From Rhodanobacter sp. B05 (GTDB lineage Bacteria; Pseudomonadota; Gammaproteobacteria; Xanthomonadales; Rhodanobacteraceae): a stretch of 64,000 nt of DNA. The DNA lies in assembly GCF_002001085.1 (NCBI RefSeq), contig NZ_MUNU01000013.1:62001-126000 (forward strand), read 5' to 3'. A model generated the notes under the pieces. That model saw only the letters and a program-made list of their open reading frames with translations, ran no database searches and was not told the DNA's origin. Both the position numbers and the translations under genes were made by a program. Positions 42,834-54,317 of the stretch are shown one piece after another (position 1 is the first letter of the stretch; each line of letters opens with the position of its first letter).

Positions 42834-43700
42834 ATGAGTACAAACATCAGCAGCCGTCTGCTGACCGAGGCGCCGCGGGTACTGGTGGTCGACGGTTCGC
42901 GCGTGGTGCGCCAGCTGATCAGTCGCGTGCTGAAAGACGAACTGCCCGGCGTCGAGGTGGTCGGCTGCGGCGGCGGCGAGGAAGCGCAACGGGTGCTGGG
43001 CGAGGGTGCGTTCGACTTCATCACGATTGCGCTGCGCCTGCCCGACATGGACGGCCTGGAGCTGGCGAAATTCGTGCGCGAGTCGGCCGCGCAGGCCTAC
43101 ATACCGATCGTGGTGGTCTCCGGCGATGTCGAGGATCGGCTGCACCGGCGTTCGCTGGGCGAACATGTCACCGACTATTTCGACAAGGCGCTGGGCTTCC
43201 AGGCGCTGGCCGAATTCATCCGCGGCTATGTCAGCCCGCAGGCCAGTGCCAAGGGCACCGTGCTCTACGTCGAGGACAGCCGGGTGGTGGCGCTGGCCAC
43301 GCGGCGCATGCTGGAAAAGATCGGGCTGACCGTGCGTCACGTGGTGAGCGTGGAGGACGCGATCGCCCTGCTCGAGACCGACCGCGCACTGGGCTGGATC
43401 GGCGCCGACGCGGTATTGACCGACGTCAGCCTGAAGGGCGAGTTGACCGGTGGCGACCTGCTCGAACACATCCGCAACGAATTCCGCTACGACAAGGGCC
43501 GTTTGCCGGTGCTGGTGATGACCGGTGACGAGAACCCGGCCAACCAGGCCGCGCTGATCCGCGCCGGCGCCAACGATCTGGTCGAGAAGCCGGTCGAGGA
43601 AAAACTGCTGGTCACCAAGCTGCTGTTCCAGTTGCGCGTGGCGGAGCATCTGCGCGGGCACGCACAGGCCGAGCGCGAAGCCGCCAGCAAGGGCGCATGA
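42834..43700 (+). CDS. Tandem two-receiver response regulator, first receiver degenerate
   Basis: 288 residues with two CheY-like domains and no output domain. Receiver 1 (about 14-130): [12 protein letters not shown] keeps only one acidic residue, and the phosphorylation position in [15 protein letters not shown] is Ala, so it cannot be phosphorylated normally. Receiver 2 (about 142-275): [11 protein letters not shown], acceptor Asp in [26 protein letters not shown] with Thr, and Lys in VEKPVEE, all intact. No kinase lies nearby. Overlaps ung by ATGA. Probably a phospho-relay or protein-binding adaptor. The function is unknown. Confidence 0.88.
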   Translation: MSTNISSRLLTEAPRVLVVDGSRVVRQLISRVLKDELPGVEVVGCGGGEEAQRVLGEGAFDFITIALRLPDMDGLELAKFVRESAAQAYIPIVVVSGDVEDRLHRRSLGEHVTDYFDKALGFQALAEFIRGYVSPQASAKGTVLYVEDSRVVALATRRMLEKIGLTVRHVVSVEDAIALLETDRALGWIGADAVLTDVSLKGELTGGDLLEHIRNEFRYDKGRLPVLVMTGDENPANQAALIRAGANDLVEKPVEEKLLVTKLLFQLRVAEHLRGHAQAEREAASKGA

Positions 43701-44422
43701 GCGAGCATCCGGTCAAGCTGGAGCCGTCCTGGAAGGCGCGCATCGGCGACTACCTGCAACGACCAGAGATGCAGGCGCTGGCGGGCTTCCTGCGTGCGCA
43801 GAAGCAGGTCGGCAAACACATCTACCCGCCCGGGCCGGAGATCTTCGCCGCGTTCCAGCACACCCCGTTCGACGCGGTGCGGGTGGTGATCCTGGGCCAG
43901 GATCCCTATCACGGTGCCGGCCAGGCGCACGGCCTGTGCTTCTCGGTGCGTCCTGGCGTGCGGGTGCCCCCTTCGCTGGACAATATCTTCAAGGAGATCC
44001 AGCGCGACCTCGGCATCGCCCGGCCCGATCATGGTTGCCTCACCGCTTGGGCCGATCGCGGCGTGCTCCTGCTCAACAGCGTGCTGACGGTGGAGGAGGG
44101 GCGCGCCGGCGCGCATGCAAACCGGGGCTGGGAGGGTTTCACCGATGCGGCGATCGATGCGCTCAACCGGGAGCGCGAAGGCCTGGTGTTCCTGCTATGG
44201 GGCTCGTACGCCCAGCGCAAGGGCCAACTGATCGACACCAGCCGGCATTGCGTGCTGAATTCCGTGCACCCGTCGCCGCTGTCGGCCCATCGCGGCTTCC
44301 TCGGCTGCGGGCATTTCTCCGCGGCCAATCGCTATCTGGAGAGCCGGGCTCAGCCGGCGATCGACTGGTCGCTGCCGGCGCAATCCCGGAGCCAGGTCGG
44401 CTCCGCCGGGCCCGAAGCTTGA
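43697..44422 (+). CDS. ung: Uracil-DNA glycosylase
   Basis: Removes uracil from DNA and starts base excision repair. 241 residues. Water-activating loop [22 protein letters not shown] near 63-84, [12 protein letters not shown], the [10 protein letters not shown] strand, and the DNA intercalation loop [11 protein letters not shown] near 191-201. All family-1 motifs are intact. ATG overlaps the upstream regulator stop by four bases, so the two are translated together. The C-terminal 15 residues are Ser/Gln rich and unlikely to be essential. Confidence 0.96.
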   Translation: MSEHPVKLEPSWKARIGDYLQRPEMQALAGFLRAQKQVGKHIYPPGPEIFAAFQHTPFDAVRVVILGQDPYHGAGQAHGLCFSVRPGVRVPPSLDNIFKEIQRDLGIARPDHGCLTAWADRGVLLLNSVLTVEEGRAGAHANRGWEGFTDAAIDALNREREGLVFLLWGSYAQRKGQLIDTSRHCVLNSVHPSPLSAHRGFLGCGHFSAANRYLESRAQPAIDWSLPAQSRSQVGSAGPEA

Positions 44423-44461
44423 ACGCCGCCAGATAACCCCAACCAGGTCGTGGTCGGGGCC

Positions 44462-44490
44462 TCGACAAGCGCGACTTATATCTGTACTAT
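44462..44490 (+). promoter_or_regulatory. Possible sigma-70 promoter of rpoH
   Basis: TCGACA (44462-44467) and TACTAT (44485-44490) are separated by 17 bases in the only AT-rich part of this region. A start near 44497 would leave the CIRCE operator inside the 5' untranslated leader. Confidence 0.45.
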
Positions 44491-44538
44491 ACGGTTCATT
44501 AAGGCCCGGGTTCCTTCCGGATCGAACCAATCGAGGCT

Positions 44539-44565
44539 TTAGCACTCCAACCCACCGAGTGCTAA
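44539..44565 (+). promoter_or_regulatory. Perfect CIRCE operator (HrcA site) before rpoH
   Basis: TTAGCACTC, nine bases, GAGTGCTAA: an exact match to the CIRCE consensus with the standard spacing. It ends 15 bases before the AGGAGG ribosome site of rpoH. CIRCE is bound by the heat-shock repressor HrcA and normally stands before groESL or the dnaK operon. Confidence 0.93.
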
Positions 44566-44594
44566 ACTTTGACGTCAAGCAGGAGGTTTCAACC

Positions 44595-45455
<861 letters not shown>

Positions 45456-45500
45456 GGTGGGTCTCGTGCGCCTTCGGGCGCAGCTTCGCCAGTGGCATCG

Positions 45501-45528
45501 ACGGCCCGGGAAACCGGGCCGTTTGCGT
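45501..45528 (+). terminator. Terminator of rpoH
   Basis: 9-bp stem ACGGCCCGG/CCGGGCCGT closed by a GAAA tetraloop, followed by a weak TTGCGTTG tail. Confidence 0.65.
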
Positions 45529-45551
45529 TGCGGCTTGTCGGCATCTGCCAG

Positions 45552-46835
45552 TCAGTCGTGGTTTTCGGCGTCTGTCCCGCCGACGATGCGGGCCTGCCGC
45601 TGGTGCGTCCAGTAGGCCCAGGCCCAGTCCAGCATCACGGACAGACGGTTGCGGAAGCCGATCAGAAACCAGATGTGCACCAGCAGCCAGGCGATCCAGG
45701 CCGGCAGGCCGGAGAGCTTCAGTTTGCCGAATTGCGCCACCGCCGCCATGCGCCCGATCGTGGCCAGCGAGCCATCGTCGCGGTAGCGAAACGGCGGCGA
45801 TTCGCCACTGCCGCGCAACCGCGCCCGCAACACGTCGCCCACATGTTTGCCCATCTGCTTGGCCGCCGGGGCCACGCCGGGCACCGGCGCGCCATCGGGT
45901 TGGTCGAGATGGGCCAGGTCGCCGATCACGAAGACCTCCGCATGGCCGGGCACGCTCAGGTCGTCGCGCACGCGTACGCGCCCGGCCCTGTCCAGCGGTA
46001 AGCCGAGCATGCGTCCCACCGGCGAGGCCGCCACGCCTGCGGCCCAAAGCACCGTACGGGCGGGCAAGCGGCGTTCGCCCAGCTTCACGCCGTCGGCGTC
46101 GATCGCGCTGACCGCGACACCGGTGTGTACCTCCACCCCAAGCTGCTCCAGTTGCCGGCGCGCCTTGTCCGACAGCGAGGTGTCGTAACTGGCCAGCAGT
46201 CGCGGTCCGGCTTCGACCAGACGCACAACGGCCTGTCGCGGATCGCAGCGACGGAACTCGCCGGCCAGGGTGTGCCTGGCCAGTTCGATCAGGGTGCCGG
46301 CCAGCTCCACCCCGGTGGAGCCGCCGCCGACCACGATGAAATTGAGCCAGGCCTGGCGGCGCGCGGGATCGGGTTCGCGCTCGGCCTGCTCGAAAGCGAG
46401 CAGGATCCGGCGGCGCATCAGACGGGCGTCGTCCAGGGTCTTCAGCGCTGGCGCGAAGCGCGCCCATTCGTCGTGGCCGAAGTAGGCGTGGGTGGCGCCG
46501 GTGGCGATCACCAGGTAGTCGTAATCCAGCGTGGTCGAGCCGCACCGGACCTGCCGCGCGGCCGGCTCCAGCCCGGTCACCGTCTCCAGCAGCACGGTGA
46601 GGTTGCCCTGTCGACGCAGGATGTGGCGCAGCGGTGCGGCAATCGACGGCGCGGCCAGGCTGGCGGTGGCGACCTGGTAGAGCAGGGGCTGGAACAGGTG
46701 ATGGTTGTGCTGGTCGACCAGGGTGACCCGCGCGTTCGCGCCGGCCAGCCGGCGCGCGACGGTGAGGCCGCCAAAGCCGCCGCCGAGGATCAGCACGTGC
46801 GGCAGGCTGACAAGGTCGGTGGCAAGCTGATTCAT
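45552..46835 (-). CDS. Type II NADH dehydrogenase (NDH-2)
   Basis: 427 residues. Peripheral membrane flavoenzyme oxidising NADH and reducing quinone without proton pumping. FAD Rossmann HVLILGGGFGGLTVARRL near 13-30, NADH fold NFIVVGGGSTGVELAGTL near 163-180, VFVIGDLAH (second FAD motif), AAKQMGKHVGDVLRARL, and a C-terminal amphipathic/hydrophobic part (AWIAWLLVHIWFLIGFRNR) that anchors to the membrane. Quinone-site motif AQFGKLKLSGLPAW is present. Convergent with rpoH, divergent from nothing coding on the left. Could be called ndh. Confidence 0.92.
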   Translation of the reverse strand: MNQLATDLVSLPHVLILGGGFGGLTVARRLAGANARVTLVDQHNHHLFQPLLYQVATASLAAPSIAAPLRHILRRQGNLTVLLETVTGLEPAARQVRCGSTTLDYDYLVIATGATHAYFGHDEWARFAPALKTLDDARLMRRRILLAFEQAEREPDPARRQAWLNFIVVGGGSTGVELAGTLIELARHTLAGEFRRCDPRQAVVRLVEAGPRLLASYDTSLSDKARRQLEQLGVEVHTGVAVSAIDADGVKLGERRLPARTVLWAAGVAASPVGRMLGLPLDRAGRVRVRDDLSVPGHAEVFVIGDLAHLDQPDGAPVPGVAPAAKQMGKHVGDVLRARLRGSGESPPFRYRDDGSLATIGRMAAVAQFGKLKLSGLPAWIAWLLVHIWFLIGFRNRLSVMLDWAWAYWTHQRQARIVGGTDAENHD

Positions 46836-46900
46836 CGGCTCAGTCTGACCGCCGCGATGTGGACGCGCGGTGGATCACGATGACCTAGGCGCATTCCCGG

Positions 46901-48286
46901 TCAGTGCCTCGATGCCGCGGACTGTCGCAACGCCATGCCCTTGAGCACGTTCAACGCCTGCGCCAGCGCGTAGTCGCTGGTGGCCAGTTTGGCGTCGGCG
47001 GCGCTGCCGTCGTTGTCGATGTCGGTTGCCGCCTTGGCGTTTTCGTTGGCCAGGTGGTTGGGCAGGTCGGCCTCGGAACTGATCAGCACCGGCGCGCTGT
47101 CGGCCTTGTTCACGGTCAGGTCGGCCAGCGCGATGTCCGGCTTGATGCCCTCGGCCTGGATCGAGGTGCCGTTCGGGGTGTAGTAGCGGGCGGTGGTGAT
47201 CTTCACGGCGTGGTCCGCATCCAGCGGCAGCACGGTCTGCACCACGCCCTTGCCGAAAGTGCGCTGGCCCATGGTCAAGGCGCGGTGGTTGTCCTTCAGC
47301 GCGCCGGAGACGATCTCGGCGGCCGAGGCGGTGCCATTGTTGGTCAGCACGATCATCGCTGCGCCGTCGAGCTGGTCGCCGGGGTGCGCGCTGAAACTCA
47401 TGTTGGCGTCGGCCAGCCGGCCGCGCGTGGTGACGATGACGCCGGAATCGAGAAAGTCGTCGCTGACCCCGACCGCGGCGGTAAGCAGGCCGCCGGGATT
47501 GTTGCGCAGGTCCAGCACCGCACCCTTCTGCGGCCCATCCTTGGTAATCAGCTGACCCAGTTTCTTCTCCAGGTCGGCGGCGGTATCGTCCTGGAACTGG
47601 CTGATCCGGATGTAGGCGTAACCGGGCTCCAGCTCGCGCACCTTGACGCTGCTGACCGAGATCTTCTCGCGCACCAGGTGCAGGTCGATCAGCTTGTCGC
47701 TGCCCTCGTGCGCGATCGTCAGGGTGATCTTGCTGCCAGGCTTGCCGCGCAGTTGCTGGAACATCTCGTTGATGTTTTGCGCGTCCACCAGCCTGCCGTT
47801 GATCTTGACGATGCTGTCGCCCGGCTTGATGCCGGCCCGCGCCGCCGGGGTGTCGTCGATCGGCGAGACGATCTTGAGGCCACCGTCGACCTGCAGCACC
47901 TCGATGCCCAGGCCGCTGTACTGGCCGGAGGTGTCTTCATTGAGCTGTTGCAGGCCTTCCTTGTCCAGGTATTCGCTGTGTGGGTCGAGCCCCGCCAGCA
48001 TGCCGGTGATCGCGTCCTTCATCAGGGTCTTGTTGTCGACCTTCTCCACATAGGCCTGGCGCACGAGTTCGTAGACGCGGCTGAAATTGCGGATGTCCTG
48101 GAGATCCACCTGGTCGGGGCCGGAGCTCGCGCTGGCCGGCGCGGGGCTGCTGACGGACGGGACATCCGCCGGCGGTGCGGGCACGCTGGTGCTGGGGGCC
48201 GGAGCGCTCTGCGCCTGCGCGGCGGAAACCGCCAATGCCAGCAGGATGGCCAGACCAAGGGACGGTCGACGGTCGGACAGGTGCAT
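46901..48286 (-). CDS. S41 carboxy-terminal processing peptidase
   Basis: 461 residues. Signal peptide (about 1-26, GLAILLALAVSAAQA), Ala/Pro/Ser linker, then helical region FSRVYELVRQAYVEKV, PDZ domain (about 105-190, YSGLGIEVLQVDGGLKIV, GIKPGDSIVKING), and tail-specific protease domain with catalytic Ser in NNGTASAAEIVSGAL and Lys in TFGKGVVQTV. Periplasmic; homologues (CtpA/Prc) trim proteins that regulate murein hydrolases. Start ATG 48286 with GGAG eight bases upstream; a longer opening would add 31 residues without a site. Behind envC on the same strand, gap 130 bp. Confidence 0.93.
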   Translation of the reverse strand: MHLSDRRPSLGLAILLALAVSAAQAQSAPAPSTSVPAPPADVPSVSSPAPASASSGPDQVDLQDIRNFSRVYELVRQAYVEKVDNKTLMKDAITGMLAGLDPHSEYLDKEGLQQLNEDTSGQYSGLGIEVLQVDGGLKIVSPIDDTPAARAGIKPGDSIVKINGRLVDAQNINEMFQQLRGKPGSKITLTIAHEGSDKLIDLHLVREKISVSSVKVRELEPGYAYIRISQFQDDTAADLEKKLGQLITKDGPQKGAVLDLRNNPGGLLTAAVGVSDDFLDSGVIVTTRGRLADANMSFSAHPGDQLDGAAMIVLTNNGTASAAEIVSGALKDNHRALTMGQRTFGKGVVQTVLPLDADHAVKITTARYYTPNGTSIQAEGIKPDIALADLTVNKADSAPVLISSEADLPNHLANENAKAATDIDNDGSAADAKLATSDYALAQALNVLKGMALRQSAASRH

Positions 48287-48416
48287 GCAGATGACTCCGC
48301 TCAACAGGAAAACGTGGCGCCACGGACGCGGTCCAGAGTATGGCAGGACGTGGGACAACCGAACGCGGGAGTAATTCACCGAACGCGGGTCGAGCCGCGA
48401 TACCGCGGCGCGGGTT

Positions 48417-49622
48417 TCAACGATGCTTGCCCAGCCAGCTGCGCGGATCCACCGGCTTGCCGTCCTTGCGCAGCTCGAAATACATGCCGGTGTTGACGCC
48501 GGTGACCGCGCTGGCGGTGCCGATCGCCTCGCCGGCCTCGACCTCGTCGCCGACGCCGTGCAGCAGGCTCTCGTTGTTGCCGTACATGCTCATCCAGCCG
48601 TTGCCGTGGTTGACGATGAGCAGCATGCCGTAGCCGCGCAGGAAGCCGGCGTAGATCACCCGCCCACGCGCCACCGCATGCACTTCGCTGCCCGCGGCGG
48701 CCTTGATCAGCACGCCGTTGCCGAAACTGTTGACCACGCCGTTGGCCGGCCACGGCAGGTTGCCGCGAATGTTGGCGCCGGCACCGCCGATGCCGAGTGC
48801 CGGCTGGTGGCCCGGCCGCGAATTCGCCGCGGCCGCACGCTGGGCGGCGGCTTGGTCGATCACCTTCTGCAACTGGGCGAGCAGGTGGTTGAGCGATTCC
48901 GCGTTCTGTTTCATCGCGGCGAGCCGCTGTGCCTGATCCTTGTAGCGGGCGTCCGTGGCGGCGGCCAGTTTTTGCTGCGCGGCACGCTGCTGCCCCAGCT
49001 TCTTCGCCTGTTCCTCGCGCTGGGCCCGGGTCGCCTGCAACGCCTGCTGCTCGGCGGTGATCGAGGCTTCCAGTTGCTGCAGCTGCGCCAGGTCGCCCAT
49101 CAGCTTCTGCACGCGCTGCACGCGGTCACGCTGGAAATATTGCGAATAGACCAGCGCGCGGGCGATGCGCGCCACGTCCTGGTCGCCCAGCAGCAGGCGC
49201 AGATCCGAACCATGACCCAGCGCATAGGTGGCGCGCAGCAGGTCGGCGATCGCGGCGCGCTGGCTGTCCAGCGTCTGCTGCAGCGTATTGCGCTGCTGTT
49301 GCAACTGCTCCAGCTGTTGCTGCTTGGCGGCGAGTTCGGCGTCGGTCTGGCGCACCGCATTCGCCGCGGCAGCCACCGCGTTGGCCTGTTTCGCCAACTC
49401 CGCGTTGACGCTGTCGCGCTTCGCCGCGGTGTCGGCCTGTTCGGTGGCCAGCGCTTCCATCTTGTGCCGCAGATCGGCCAGCTTCTGCTTCGCTTCGGCC
49501 TGTTCGGTGCGGCTTTTCCCATCCTGACCGGCATGCAACGGCGCGGGGTTCGGCATGCCAAGCCAGACGACAGCGAGCAGGGCGACGGCAAGATGGCGGG
49601 TGGAACGGAGGCGGTTGTGCAT
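48417..49622 (-). CDS. envC: EnvC-like murein hydrolase activator
   Basis: 401 residues. Signal peptide (RHLAVALLAVVWLGMPNPAPLHA), then a long coiled coil (about 35-255: AEAKQKLADLRHKMEALA, KQQQLEQLQQQRNTLQQTL), then a LytM-type domain (about 290-398) with FGNGVLIKAAAGSEVHAVARGRVIYAGFLRGYG. In true LytM peptidases the sequence contains HxxxD and HxH metal ligands. Here NHGNGWMSMYGN holds a single His, so the domain is degenerate and regulatory, as in EnvC. Recruited by FtsEX, whose genes are in this window. Divergent from the NRDE gene. Confidence 0.9.
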   Translation of the reverse strand: MHNRLRSTRHLAVALLAVVWLGMPNPAPLHAGQDGKSRTEQAEAKQKLADLRHKMEALATEQADTAAKRDSVNAELAKQANAVAAAANAVRQTDAELAAKQQQLEQLQQQRNTLQQTLDSQRAAIADLLRATYALGHGSDLRLLLGDQDVARIARALVYSQYFQRDRVQRVQKLMGDLAQLQQLEASITAEQQALQATRAQREEQAKKLGQQRAAQQKLAAATDARYKDQAQRLAAMKQNAESLNHLLAQLQKVIDQAAAQRAAAANSRPGHQPALGIGGAGANIRGNLPWPANGVVNSFGNGVLIKAAAGSEVHAVARGRVIYAGFLRGYGMLLIVNHGNGWMSMYGNNESLLHGVGDEVEAGEAIGTASAVTGVNTGMYFELRKDGKPVDPRSWLGKHR

Positions 49623-49782
49623 CGAATGATTATCACCGAGCCCGACACGGGGAGCGAGTGCACCGTGCAGGCCGCCGGAACGCGGCGGATGCCCGGGCCC
49701 GTTCCATCCGCTGCAAGCTTGATTAAGCTGCGATGCTGGCGGCGATCGCAGTGCTATTGGTTTTTAGGATGAGGGAAAGTTC

Positions 49783-50556
49783 ATGTGCCTGATCGCGTTT
49801 GTCTGGAATGCGCATCCGCGCTGGCGATTGCTGCTGGCCGGCAATCGCGACGAGTTTCACGCGCGCCCCAGCGCGGCGCTGGCGCGCTGGGGCGATGCGG
49901 CTATCATCGGTGGTCGCGATCTGGAAGCCGGTGGCACCTGGTTGGGTGTTACCGACAATGGCCGCTGCTGCGTGGTGACCAATGTACGTGATCCGCACGA
50001 TCCGCAGCGCGGTGCCTCGCGCGGCCTGCTCGCCACCGATTATCTCGGCGGCGAACCGGGCGCCGCCACGCATGCACGACAGTTGCTGGCCACGGCGTCC
50101 GACTATCGCCCATTCAACCTGCTCACGTTCGACGCGCACGATGCGTTCTATCTGGGCAACCGGCCCGAACCGCGCATGCAGGCGGTGCAGCCCGGTGTGC
50201 ACGGCCTGTCCAATGCGGATTTCAACACGCCATGGCCGAAGACGCGTGCGCTGATGGACCGGCTGCGAGCCTGGATCGACGCGGGCGATGCGGCCGACTT
50301 CGCACCGTTGTTCGATGCGCTGGCAGACGAGCAGGTGGCACAGGATGCGGACCTGCCGGACACCGGGATCGGACGGGAGCGCGAGCGCCGGCTGTCCAGC
50401 GCCTTCATCCGCGGCGCCGACTACGGCACGCGCGCCAGCACGGTGGTGGCGATCGGCCACGCCAACGGGGGCGTGATCGTGGAGCGGCGCTTCGGGCCGC
50501 ATGGGCGTTTCCTTGGCGAGACCATGCTGCGTTTCGCGGATACGCCGCTGTCGTAG
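49783..50556 (+). CDS. NRDE-family (TANGO2-like) protein
   Basis: 257 residues. Starts MCLIAFVWNAHPRWRLLLAGNRDEFHARPSA; N-terminal Cys2 and the NRDE motif define the family, an Ntn-hydrolase-like fold. Also GGRDLEAGGTWLGVTDNGRCCVVTNVRD and the TARASTVVAIGHANGGVIVERRF tail. Bacterial function is not known, although eukaryotic TANGO2 has been linked to haem and lipid handling. Start ATG 49783 follows GAGGGAAAG. Monocistronic, 160-bp divergent region to envC. Confidence 0.9.
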   Translation: MCLIAFVWNAHPRWRLLLAGNRDEFHARPSAALARWGDAAIIGGRDLEAGGTWLGVTDNGRCCVVTNVRDPHDPQRGASRGLLATDYLGGEPGAATHARQLLATASDYRPFNLLTFDAHDAFYLGNRPEPRMQAVQPGVHGLSNADFNTPWPKTRALMDRLRAWIDAGDAADFAPLFDALADEQVAQDADLPDTGIGRERERRLSSAFIRGADYGTRASTVVAIGHANGGVIVERRFGPHGRFLGETMLRFADTPLS

Positions 50557-50623
50557 CGCCGGGCCCGGCGCCTACGCCGAAGGCCGGTGTTGCCGGATGC
50601 CGCGGCCCCATGTTGTTGACTAG

Positions 50624-52348
<1,725 letters not shown>

Positions 52349-52351
52349 GCC

Positions 52352-52753
52352 TCAGCTCTTCAGCTCGCCATCCAGGTAATACCAGCGCCCGTTCTTGCGC
52401 ACGAAGCGGCTGGTTTCGTGCTGGCGCTGCGCGCGACCGCCGCCGAGGCGATAACGGGCGACGAACTCGACGATCGCATGGTCTTCGTCAACGCGTTGCT
52501 GGCGCCGCACTTCCAGCCCCAGCCAGGTCGGTGCGGGCTGTTGCGCGGCCAGTCGCAACGTGTCCGGCCGCGTCTCGGGATGCCAGCTGGCGAGCAGATA
52601 ATCCTCGCGCCTGAGCACATAGGCGCTGTAGCGCGAGCGCATCAGTTGCTCGGCGCTCGCGGCCATGGCTCCCTCGTGCAGAAGGCCGCAGCAGTCGGTG
52701 TAACCGGCGGGGTTGCCACAGGGACAGGGGGTAAGCGTATCGATCGACTTCAT
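52352..52753 (-). CDS. YchJ-like SEC-C motif protein
   Basis: 133 residues. N-terminal metal-binding motif PCPCGNPAGYTDCCG (SEC-C, as in SecA's zinc tail), then SAEQLMRSRYSAYVLRREDYLLASWHP and an NTF2-like beta domain ending in RWYYLDGELKS. This is the UPF0225/YchJ family. No proven role. Start ATG 52753, where the family begins; the longer frame to 52945 overlaps the methyltransferase gene. Convergent with ligB, four bases between stops. Confidence 0.9.
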   Translation of the reverse strand: MKSIDTLTPCPCGNPAGYTDCCGLLHEGAMAASAEQLMRSRYSAYVLRREDYLLASWHPETRPDTLRLAAQQPAPTWLGLEVRRQQRVDEDHAIVEFVARYRLGGGRAQRQHETSRFVRKNGRWYYLDGELKS

Positions 52754-52797
52754 GCCGCCCTTTTTACCCGGTTCGAGCGGATCGTGCAGGTTCGATC

Positions 52798-53394
52798 TCA
52801 GGGCTTCGCGCGCCGCCACACGCGACAGCGATTGTTCGCTGGCATCGCGACGTCGTTGATCAGGGCAAATCCCGCGGCATCGGCCAGGGCATCGACCGCC
52901 TCGGCGTCGCGGATTGCCATGTGCGCGCCGCGTGCCTGCAGCCATTGGTCGAACGCGGCGTTGCTTTCGCTGCTGTATTTGCCGTCGTGGTTGAATGGCC
53001 CGTAGATGACCAGGATCGCGTCATCGCGGGTAATCGTCGGCAGATGCGCAAAGAAGAGCTGCACTTCGGGCCACGCCATGATGTGCAGGGTATTGGCGCT
53101 GAACACCGCATCGAACGGCCCCCGCGGCCAGTGGCCGCCGACGTCGAACTCCAGCGGGGCCGGCGTGTTTGGCAGCACTGCCTCATCCAGCCACGCACGG
53201 ATGCCGGGAAGATTTTCCGCACGATCCGAGCTCTGCCAGATCAGCTGCGGCAGGGCCGCGGCAAAGTGCACCGCGTGCTGGCCGGTGCCGCTGCCGACCT
53301 CCAGCACGCGCCGGCGGTCGGCGAAGTATTCGCGCAGTACCTCGAGGATCGGTTCGCGGTTGCGCTCGCACGAAGGCGAGTGCGGCTTGGACAT
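52798..53394 (-). CDS. DUF938 SAM-dependent methyltransferase-like protein
   Basis: 198 residues. SAM-binding motif I VLEVGSGTGQHAVHFA near 30-45, motif II WQSSDRAENLPGI, and FDAVFSANTLHIMAWPEVQLFF (motif IV). Starts KPHSPSCERNREPILEVL, typical of DUF938. The C-terminal beta-strands are short. Substrate unknown. Start ATG 53394. Likely in one transcript with the small membrane protein upstream (13 bp gap), as the genes follow each other on the same strand. Confidence 0.88.
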   Translation of the reverse strand: MSKPHSPSCERNREPILEVLREYFADRRRVLEVGSGTGQHAVHFAAALPQLIWQSSDRAENLPGIRAWLDEAVLPNTPAPLEFDVGGHWPRGPFDAVFSANTLHIMAWPEVQLFFAHLPTITRDDAILVIYGPFNHDGKYSSESNAAFDQWLQARGAHMAIRDAEAVDALADAAGFALINDVAMPANNRCRVWRRAKP

Positions 53395-53407
53395 CCCGGG
53401 TTTTCGC

Positions 53408-53605
53408 TCAGACCGGATGGCCGCGCAATACGCGCGCCGGCAGCATCAGCAGCGCGCCGAGAAAGGCAAACACCGCCCCAACCGTGATGCCGACCAGCCG
53501 GAACGGCAGCAGCACCAGCCAGACGATCGGGTAGAGCGCCAGGGCCAGCAGGGCGAGCGGCCAGCAGAACACCAGCAGCAACAACCAGAGCAGGAAAGCA
53601 GCCAT
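53408..53605 (-). CDS. Small membrane protein, unknown
   Basis: 65 residues with two hydrophobic helices (AFLLWLLLLVFCWPLALLALAL and LVGITVGAVFAFLGALLMLPA) separated by a short basic loop. No family recognised. Start ATG 53605; the in-frame opening upstream has no site. It sits between the NnrU-like gene and the methyltransferase gene, all transcribed leftwards with short gaps. Confidence 0.7.
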   Translation of the reverse strand: MAAFLLWLLLLVFCWPLALLALALYPIVWLVLLPFRLVGITVGAVFAFLGALLMLPARVLRGHPV

Positions 53606-53683
53606 GCGTCGATCCTCGCGGTAGGGGTATGACGCGATTCTAGTGGACGCCAGCGCCTTTGCGCAGATGACTCCCGACACCCC

Positions 53684-54262
53684 TCAGGCCAGCGGGCTCA
53701 CCCCGATCAGCCATAGATGCAGCCAGAACGCGAACGCGGTCCAGGCAGCCACGCCAGCCACGGCGACGATCGCGTCGCCGGCGAGCGTGCCGGCTGGATA
53801 CACCGTGCCGGTGCGTCGATCGCGCCGGCGCGACACGATGAACAGCACCACTGCCCACAGCAGGAATGCGCCGAACAACACCACGTCGCGCAGCATGCCT
53901 GTGGCAAGCAGGTGACCGAACGCCCAGGTCTTCACGCCCAGCAGCATCGGATGTCCGAATTTCGCCTTGAGGTGGTTGCGCGGGACGTAGGCTGCGGCCA
54001 CCAGCACGAACGCCAGCAAGGTGAACAAGGCATTGAGGTGACGCAATGCCAGTGGCGGCACGTACAACAGCGCCGGCTGCTGGCGCGCGAGGTTGAAGCC
54101 CCAGCACAGCAGCATGAAGCCGACCAGCGAAACCAGCGTGTACAAACCCTTCCAGCGCATCTCGCCCAGCCGGGCCAATTGCCGGCTGCGCCAGTCGTCG
54201 GCAAACACTCGCAGCGAATGCACTCCGAGAAAGATCAGCAGCCCGAGAATCAGTACTGACAT
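53684..54262 (-). CDS. NnrU family membrane protein
   Basis: 192 residues, about five to six membrane helices (SVLILGLLIFLGVHSLRVF, LYTLVSLVGFMLLCWGFNLA, LNALFTLLAFVLVAAAYVP, DVVLFGAFLLWAVVLFIV). Characteristic KFGHPMLLGVKTWAFGHLLATG (conserved His) and a conserved HSLR early. NnrU proteins relate to heme/quinone-linked isoprenoid membrane proteins and were first seen with denitrification genes. No such genes are nearby. Start ATG 54262. Confidence 0.85.
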   Translation of the reverse strand: MSVLILGLLIFLGVHSLRVFADDWRSRQLARLGEMRWKGLYTLVSLVGFMLLCWGFNLARQQPALLYVPPLALRHLNALFTLLAFVLVAAAYVPRNHLKAKFGHPMLLGVKTWAFGHLLATGMLRDVVLFGAFLLWAVVLFIVSRRRDRRTGTVYPAGTLAGDAIVAVAGVAAWTAFAFWLHLWLIGVSPLA

Positions 54263-54317
54263 GAGGTTCGCCCCGACGGATGGATGGTCCCCGAGTATAG
54301 GCGAGCGCGGCGTCCGG

